Shown here: in pieces, positions 7,016 to 11,436 of the stretch | Numbering within the stretch: position 1 is the stretch's first letter | Layout: every line of letters begins with the position of its first letter | Assembly (NCBI GenBank): GCA_030536565.1 | Contig: JAUNPT010000070.1 | Location: 1 to 11,436 of the forward strand | Origin: Eubacteriales bacterium | GTDB lineage: Bacteria > Bacillota > Clostridia > Lachnospirales > Lachnospiraceae | DNA length: 11,436 bases | Reading direction: 5' to 3' | Translations under genes and position numbers: made by a program | The notes under the pieces: generated by a model | What the model saw: only the letters and a program-made list of their open reading frames with translations | Told to the model about the DNA's origin: nothing | The model's database searches: none

Positions 7016-7873
7016 GTGATTGAAGATTATATAACGATGAAGGTTGAATATCCTATTGGAAGTGTTTCCGGCGATGACCCATCTATGGTTTATCCGGTTA
7101 ATTTTGGGTATGCCTATGGAGCAGCTGATCAGGAAAAACAGGAGGTTTATCTGCTGGGAGTAGATGTTCCGGTAGAAGAATACACTGGTGTTATAATTGC
7201 CAGGGTTCATCGTAATAATGATACTAAAACATTGCTGGTGGCAGCTCCGGAAAATATACGTTATAACAGGCAGCAGATTGAGGAAATGATATATTTTCAG
7301 GAAAAGTATTATGATTATGACATTGAAATTATCAATGATGAGGTCTGGGATGCCTATGACGAGAATGAAAAACGGTTAGGCTTTGATATTCCCAGAAGCA
7401 TGGCTAAATCGCTGCCGGAGGGAGTGTATCATGTAGTTGTCATGATATATACACTTACTGATAAAGGAAGAATACTGGTTACACAGCGTGCGAGAAACAA
7501 GACATATCCACTGAAGTGGGAGGTTACAGGAGGCTCAATCCTTAAGGGAGAATCTTCAAGGGAAGGTGCGGCAAGAGAGCTTCATGAGGAAACAGGTATT
7601 ATCAGAGAACCAGAAGAACTAATACCAGTATATAGTTTTGTGGATTATGAAAGACATGCAATTTATCACAGCTTTATGCATATGATAGCAGATGATACCC
7701 ATGTTGTCTTACAGGAGGGTGAGACAAGGGATTATATGTTTCTTCCTTATGAAGAATTTCTCAAGCTGGTGAAATCTGAAAGATTTGTGGCCTCTGAACG
7801 CAGAAGGTTTTTACAGAATGAGCAGATAATAAATAAAAAAATAAGCCAGCAGATTGGATTTATTATGCGGTAA
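7016..7873 (+). CDS. Fusion of a PPase-like domain with a Nudix hydrolase
   Basis: This 285-residue protein has two parts. Residues about 5-108 resemble a small inorganic-pyrophosphatase-like family of clostridia (VEYPIGS, YPVNFGYAYG at 26-35, LLGVDVPVEEYTG). The Asp-rich metal motif of true soluble PPases is not recognisable; the matching place reads DQEKQEVY. From about residue 109 it is a Nudix hydrolase of the YfcD/IPP-isomerase-like type (WDAYDENEKRLG, then KWEVTGGS). Its Nudix box is perfect: G173-x5-E179-x7-REL-HEETGI, ending at 195. Such enzymes split nucleoside diphosphate-X compounds; the substrate is unknown. The start is GTG 7016 after AGGTGGAG (about 7003-7010). An ATG at 7037 would cut into the first conserved strand. 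It lies 41 bases after ptsH and is followed by a terminator, so it is probably the last gene of the operon. Confidence 0.85.
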   Translation: MIEDYITMKVEYPIGSVSGDDPSMVYPVNFGYAYGAADQEKQEVYLLGVDVPVEEYTGVIIARVHRNNDTKTLLVAAPENIRYNRQQIEEMIYFQEKYYDYDIEIINDEVWDAYDENEKRLGFDIPRSMAKSLPEGVYHVVVMIYTLTDKGRILVTQRARNKTYPLKWEVTGGSILKGESSREGAARELHEETGIIREPEELIPVYSFVDYERHAIYHSFMHMIADDTHVVLQEGETRDYMFLPYEEFLKLVKSERFVASERRRFLQNEQIINKKISQQIGFIMR

Positions 7874-7891
7874 GGTTTATGCCTTGCATAT

Positions 7892-7914
7892 AAAGCCAGT
7901 CTGCTGGCTTTTTT
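7892..7914 (+). terminator. Intrinsic terminator of the fructose operon
   Basis: AAAGCCAG (7892-7899) pairs with CTGGCTTT (7904-7911) around a TCTG loop and runs into a T tract, 19 bases after the stop codon of the Nudix gene. The right arm can also pair with AAGCCAGCAGA inside the end of that gene (7843-7853), giving an alternative longer stem. Confidence 0.85.
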
Positions 7915-7940
7915 ACTATACAGGAAGTTGCATTTATAAT
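7912..7940 (+). promoter_or_regulatory. Possible distal promoter of pfkA
   Basis: TTTACT (7912-7917) and a perfect TATAAT (7935-7940) are 17 bases apart. The -35 box overlaps the end of the preceding terminator, so this is weaker than the promoter further down. If used, its transcript would carry the GACCTG/CAGGTC inverted repeat as an RNA hairpin. Confidence 0.35.
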
Positions 7941-7987
7941 ATAGTTAAAAATCACTCCTTGTTCCAGGGATATAGTGTCAAATTTGC

Positions 7988-8016
7988 TTGACCTGTTTTT
8001 TTGGCAGGTCTATACT
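7988..8016 (+). promoter_or_regulatory. Near-consensus sigma-A promoter of pfkA-ppk1
   Basis: TTGACC (7988-7993) and TATACT (8011-8016) have the ideal 17-base spacing and match five of six consensus bases each. Transcription would start near 8023, about 45 bases before pfkA. It is the best promoter in the window. Confidence 0.8.
7990..8010. promoter_or_regulatory. Inverted repeat in the pfkA promoter spacer, candidate operator
   Basis: GACCTG (7990-7995) and CAGGTC (8005-8010) form a perfect inverted repeat with a nine-base T-rich centre and starts 15 bases apart. The left arm overlaps the -35 box and the right arm abuts the -10 box. A protein bound here would cover both elements. The regulator is unknown. 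Confidence 0.5.
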
Positions 8017-8068
8017 GTTATCTGTACTAATGAAAAAGATGAGAATTTAAAGAAAGGCGGTTATGTTT

Positions 8069-9148
8069 ATGTTAAGGATTGCTATGTTAACAAGTGGTGG
8101 AGATTGTCAGGCGTTGAATGTTGCAATGAGAGGGGTTGCAAAGACGCTTTATAAAAATGTTAAAGATGTTGAGATTTATGGCTTCATGGATGGCTACAAG
8201 GGTATGATGTACAAAAAATACAGGCTGTTAAAGGAAAAGGATTTTTCAGGAATACTTACACAGGGCGGAACTATTCTTGGAACCTCCAGAACACCATTTA
8301 AGACAATCAATGTTCCAGATTTAGATGGTAACGATAAAGTTGAACTGATGATTAAAACCTATAAAGAATTAAAGCTCGACTGTCTGGTTGTTCTTGGTGG
8401 GAACGGTTCTCATAAAACAGCTAATCTGCTGTATGAAAGAGGGTTAAATGTAATTACTCTGCCTAAGACGATAGACAATGATTTGTTTGGAACAGACATG
8501 AGCTTTGGTTTCCAGTCGGCTATAGATATTGCTGCCAATACAATTGATTGTATACACACCACAGCTGCTTCACACAGCAGAGTATTTATTGTGGAGCTTA
8601 TGGGGCATAAGACGGGCTGGCTTACACTTTATGCAGGAATAGCAGGAGGCGCTGATATTATTCTTATTCCAGAAATTCCATATAGCATTGATTCAGTTAT
8701 ATCTGCAATCAAATCCAGAACTGAAAATGGCAAGAGATTTACTATTATTGCTGTTGCAGAGGGTGCTGTAACAAAAGATGAGGCAAAGCTTACGAAAAAA
8801 GAACTAAAAAAACTAAAGGAAGTTGAAAACTTTATGTATCCATCAGCTGCCTATAAGCTGGGAGCAATGATTACAGAGGCCACAGGTCAGGAAGTAAGAG
8901 TTACGGTTCCCGGACATGTTCAAAGAGGGGGACAGCCTAATGCATATGACAGAGTGCTGGCCACAAGGCTGGGAGTAAAGGCCGCTGAGCTGATTATGGA
9001 AGGAAAATATGGAATGATGCCATGTGTACGTAATAATAGTATTGAAACAATTCCATTAGGAGAAGTGGCTGGGAAAACAAGAATGCTGGAGCCAGATGCA
9101 GATATAATTCTTCAGGCAAGACAGCTGGGATTGTGTCTTGGTGACTGA
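8069..9148 (+). CDS. pfkA: 6-phosphofructokinase (PfkA family) with mixed donor signature
   Basis: This cytoplasmic glycolytic enzyme phosphorylates fructose-6-phosphate to fructose-1,6-bisphosphate. From ATG 8069 it has 359 residues. Visible motifs are the N-terminal TSGGDCQALN, GTSRTP near R74, GGNGS at 110-114, PKTIDND at 132-138 with catalytic base D136, MGHKTGW at 178-184, and PGHVQRGG near the C-terminus. Gly113 (E. coli Gly104) is ATP-type, while Lys133 (E. coli Gly124) is typical of PPi enzymes. The usual Asp of GGDGS is Asn112, and MGR is MGH. The phosphate donor is therefore uncertain. An in-frame ATG at 8063 would add Met-Phe. I chose 8069 because the GGCGG ribosome site (8056-8060) then has eight bases spacing instead of two. 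It is followed by ppk1 after 21 bases. Confidence 0.92.
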   Translation: MLRIAMLTSGGDCQALNVAMRGVAKTLYKNVKDVEIYGFMDGYKGMMYKKYRLLKEKDFSGILTQGGTILGTSRTPFKTINVPDLDGNDKVELMIKTYKELKLDCLVVLGGNGSHKTANLLYERGLNVITLPKTIDNDLFGTDMSFGFQSAIDIAANTIDCIHTTAASHSRVFIVELMGHKTGWLTLYAGIAGGADIILIPEIPYSIDSVISAIKSRTENGKRFTIIAVAEGAVTKDEAKLTKKELKKLKEVENFMYPSAAYKLGAMITEATGQEVRVTVPGHVQRGGQPNAYDRVLATRLGVKAAELIMEGKYGMMPCVRNNSIETIPLGEVAGKTRMLEPDADIILQARQLGLCLGD

Positions 9149-9159
9149 TTGAAAGAAAT

Positions 9160-9164
9160 GGAGA
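9160..9164 (+). promoter_or_regulatory. Ribosome binding site that favours the ATG at 9170 for ppk1
   Basis: GGAGA lies five bases before ATG 9170. Upstream in-frame alternatives are TTG 9149, directly after the pfkA stop, and ATG 9158; neither has a usable ribosome binding site. The choice changes only seven residues. Confidence 0.65.
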
Positions 9165-9169
9165 TTTAT

Positions 9170-11383
9170 ATGGGAGATAAGATTAAAAGAGTATATAATT
9201 TTGACTTTATGTATAAGCTTTCAAGCGATACTCAGGTCGATGACGGGGAAATCAATATTACAAATGATAAAAAATCTAAAAAGGAAAAGAACAAGAAGCC
9301 AATTAAGGTTAAGAGAGAGTTTGAACCTTATTATGATAACAGGGAATTATCATGGCTTAAGTTTAATGAGCGTGTTTTGGAGGAAGCGGCTGACAGGCAG
9401 GTCCCGCTGTGCGAAAGGCTTACCTTTGTAACAATATTTTCAAGTAATCTTGATGAGTTTTATATGGTTAGGGTTGGCTCTCTTTATGATCAGATGATTG
9501 CGGATAACGCAAGAGAGAACAAAACTCATATGACAGCGTCAGAGCAGCTTGTCAAAATCTATAAAAGAACAGAAAATATGTATCGTCAAAGGGATTCAGT
9601 TTATACGGAATTGATGCACGAGGTTGAAGATTTCAATGTGAAGATTGTAAGCTTCAGCGATGTAGAACCAGTTGATGCAGCATATCTTGAACTATACTTC
9701 AAAAAGTCAGTTTTACCTGTACTGTCGCCTCAGGTTATTGGCACAAAACAGCCATTTCCATTTCTGAGAAATAAGGATATATATGCTGTTGCACTGCTGG
9801 GAAATAAAAATAATGACAAGGTTGCTGTTGTTCCATGCTCCAATGACATTTTAAAGAGGCTGGTTCCATTACAGACGAATAAAAATCATTATATGCTTGT
9901 AGAGGAGCTTATATTGCATTTTATGCCATTGATTTTTTCTAATTATACAATAAAAAGCAAATCACTTATCCGGATTATCAGAAATGCAGATATAGATGTT
10001 GATGAAGCATTTTATGACCAGGATTTGGACTACCGCAATTCTATGGAAAGACTGATTAGAGAGAGGAGGAGGCTGTGCCCTGTTAAGATGGCATACTCCA
10101 GAATGTTGGACGAAAAGGTAATTAATACCCTTTGCAGCGAATTAAAAATTGGTAAGCAGCAGGTATTTCATTCAGAGACACCTCTTGACCAGTCATTTCT
10201 ATTTCAGATTCAGGACAGCTTAAGAAGCCATAAAGAGCTGTTTTATGAAAGAAGGGTTCCACAGTCTTCAAGATACGTTGAAAACTCAGTTTCAATGATA
10301 AAGCAGATAGAAAAAAATGATATATTGTTGTCTTATCCATTTGAAAATATGGCGCCTTTTATTCGTATGTTAAATGAGGCAAGTGAGGATTTTAGAGTCG
10401 TTTCTATTAAAATGACGCTGTATCGTGTGGCAAAAAATTCACAGATTATTGAAGCTTTAATCAACGCGGCTGAAAATGGCAAGGAAGTTGTTGTTTTGGT
10501 AGAATTAAGGGCACGCTTTGATGAAGAAAATAATATTGAGTGGTCAAGACGCCTGGAAGATGCAGGCTGTCGTATTATCTATGGAATTGATTTTATTAAG
10601 GTACATTCAAAGCTTTGTCTGATTACTTATCAGGACGAGGGTGAACTTAAATACATTACGCAGATTGGTACGGGTAATTACAATGAAAAAACGTCTAAGC
10701 TGTATACTGATCTTTCCTTGATAACAGCTGATAAAGCTATTGCGGTTGAAGCAAATGAAGTTTTTCAGAATCTTTGTATGGGACAGGTTATGGAGGAAAC
10801 ACATGAACTTCTTGCATCACCTAAGTGTCTTCAGAATCGCGTTATGGAATTTATTGATAAAGAAATACAGCATAGGAAAAATGGGGAAGCTGCCTATATC
10901 GGTCTTAAAATGAATTCTGTTACAGATAAAAAGATTATTGATAAGCTCATAGAAGCTTCTAAGGCCGGAGTGCATATTGATATGGTTATTCGTGGAATAT
11001 GCTGTGTTATTCCCGGTATTGCAGGAGCAACGGACAATATTCATGTCCGCAGTATTGTTGGAAGATATCTGGAGCATTCCAGAATATACATTTTTGGAAC
11101 AGGGGAAAGGGAGCGCATATATATTTCCTCGGCTGATTTTATGACCAGAAATACTGAAAAGCGTGTTGAGATTGCTGCGCCAGTGAAAAATTCAGATTTA
11201 AGACAGAGGATTCATGAAATGTTTGATATTTTTATGAAGGATAACGTGAAAGCAAGGATTCTCATGCCTGACGGAATATATAAGAAGCGTGTTGTACAAG
11301 AAGGTGAGCCAAGGATTAATTCTCAGGAATATTTTTTTGAAGAAGCTTATGAATATGCTGCAAAAAAGGGAAAGTCGTCTTAA
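9170..11383 (+). CDS. ppk1: Polyphosphate kinase 1
   Basis: This 737-residue enzyme reversibly transfers the terminal phosphate of ATP to a growing polyphosphate chain and is usually membrane-associated. After a Lys-rich extension (about 30-50) comes the family opening NRELSWLKFNERVLEEA (from about 57) and FSSNLDEFYMVRVG. The middle domain carries LSPQVIG and PFPFLRNKD. The C-terminal phospholipase-D-like halves contain the two conserved histidines: H479 in KVHSKLCLIT, matching the autophosphorylated His of E. coli, and H636 in RYLEHSRIYIFG. IKMTLYRVA and VELRARFDEENN are also present, so all core regions are intact. It starts 21 bases after pfkA with no terminator, so the two are probably one transcript. 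PPK2 is excluded by size and motifs. Polyphosphate-driven ATP synthesis is possible but cannot be read from the sequence. Confidence 0.96.
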   Translation: MGDKIKRVYNFDFMYKLSSDTQVDDGEINITNDKKSKKEKNKKPIKVKREFEPYYDNRELSWLKFNERVLEEAADRQVPLCERLTFVTIFSSNLDEFYMVRVGSLYDQMIADNARENKTHMTASEQLVKIYKRTENMYRQRDSVYTELMHEVEDFNVKIVSFSDVEPVDAAYLELYFKKSVLPVLSPQVIGTKQPFPFLRNKDIYAVALLGNKNNDKVAVVPCSNDILKRLVPLQTNKNHYMLVEELILHFMPLIFSNYTIKSKSLIRIIRNADIDVDEAFYDQDLDYRNSMERLIRERRRLCPVKMAYSRMLDEKVINTLCSELKIGKQQVFHSETPLDQSFLFQIQDSLRSHKELFYERRVPQSSRYVENSVSMIKQIEKNDILLSYPFENMAPFIRMLNEASEDFRVVSIKMTLYRVAKNSQIIEALINAAENGKEVVVLVELRARFDEENNIEWSRRLEDAGCRIIYGIDFIKVHSKLCLITYQDEGELKYITQIGTGNYNEKTSKLYTDLSLITADKAIAVEANEVFQNLCMGQVMEETHELLASPKCLQNRVMEFIDKEIQHRKNGEAAYIGLKMNSVTDKKIIDKLIEASKAGVHIDMVIRGICCVIPGIAGATDNIHVRSIVGRYLEHSRIYIFGTGERERIYISSADFMTRNTEKRVEIAAPVKNSDLRQRIHEMFDIFMKDNVKARILMPDGIYKKRVVQEGEPRINSQEYFFEEAYEYAAKKGKSS

Positions 11384-11432
11384 TGGGCAAGTCCCATAAG
11401 GAAGTAATTCCTATGTAAGTTACGGTGTAACT
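11383..11432 (+). other. Run of three small hairpins at the window edge
   Basis: Directly after ppk1, three stems follow each other. ATGGG/CCCAT (11383-11387 with 11393-11397), AGGAA/TTCCT (11399-11403 with 11408-11412, GTAA loop) and AGTTAC/GTAACT (11418-11423 with 11427-11432, GGT loop). No T tract follows in the visible part, so this is not a standard terminator. It may be the beginning of a structured RNA or repeat element that continues past the edge. Confidence 0.4.
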
Positions 11433-11436
11433 CCGA

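Noticed and set aside
6731..7210. 159-codon open frame on the minus strand across ptsH and the Nudix gene
   Set aside because: It lies opposite two well-supported genes. Its translation has no recognisable motif.
9149..9169. TTG 9149 or ATG 9158 as the ppk1 start
   Set aside because: No ribosome binding site serves them well. GGAGA at 9160-9164 fits ATG 9170.

Overview
This AT-rich window, coded entirely on the + strand, looks chromosomal and comes from a low-GC Firmicute. A clostridial, probably Lachnospiraceae, host is my inference from the AAGGAGG-type ribosome binding sites, the style of the HPr and PFK sequences, and the pairing of a fructose PTS with polyphosphate metabolism. No rRNA, tRNA, CRISPR array or recognisable transposase is visible.

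Layout. Positions 1-91 hold the tail of an unidentified gene. A 232-bp non-coding stretch follows, with short direct and inverted repeats that may be the edge of a mobile element (speculative). Next come three apparently separate genes: a low-molecular-weight protein tyrosine phosphatase (324-773), an unrecognised membrane-anchored protein (947-1789) and a ZIP-family metal transporter (1890-2672). The last is closed by a strong, elaborate terminator.

The centre is a fructose utilisation operon at 2974-7873: fruR (DeoR repressor), fruK (1-phosphofructokinase), fruA (PTS EIIABC), ptsH (HPr) and a PPase-like/Nudix fusion protein. A good sigma-A-type promoter and a 12-bp palindrome lie ahead of it, and a short U-tract terminator follows it. 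FruA imports fructose as fructose-1-phosphate, FruK makes fructose-1,6-bisphosphate, FruR probably senses a fructose phosphate, and HPr passes phosphate to FruA. No Enzyme I gene is present here.

A second unit follows: pfkA (6-phosphofructokinase) and ppk1 (polyphosphate kinase), 21 bases apart. They sit behind a near-consensus promoter whose spacer holds a perfect inverted repeat. The last 50 bases form a run of small hairpins that continues to the window edge.

Most interesting points: HPr has Arg instead of the regulatory Ser46. The PFK mixes an ATP-type Gly with a PPi-type Lys and has Asn in place of the usual Asp. A PPase-like domain lacking the usual Asp motif is fused to an intact Nudix hydrolase. 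Pyrophosphate/polyphosphate chemistry therefore clusters with both hexose-phosphate kinase steps. No wholly new system is evident; the novelty lies in these variations and in the regulatory DNA.
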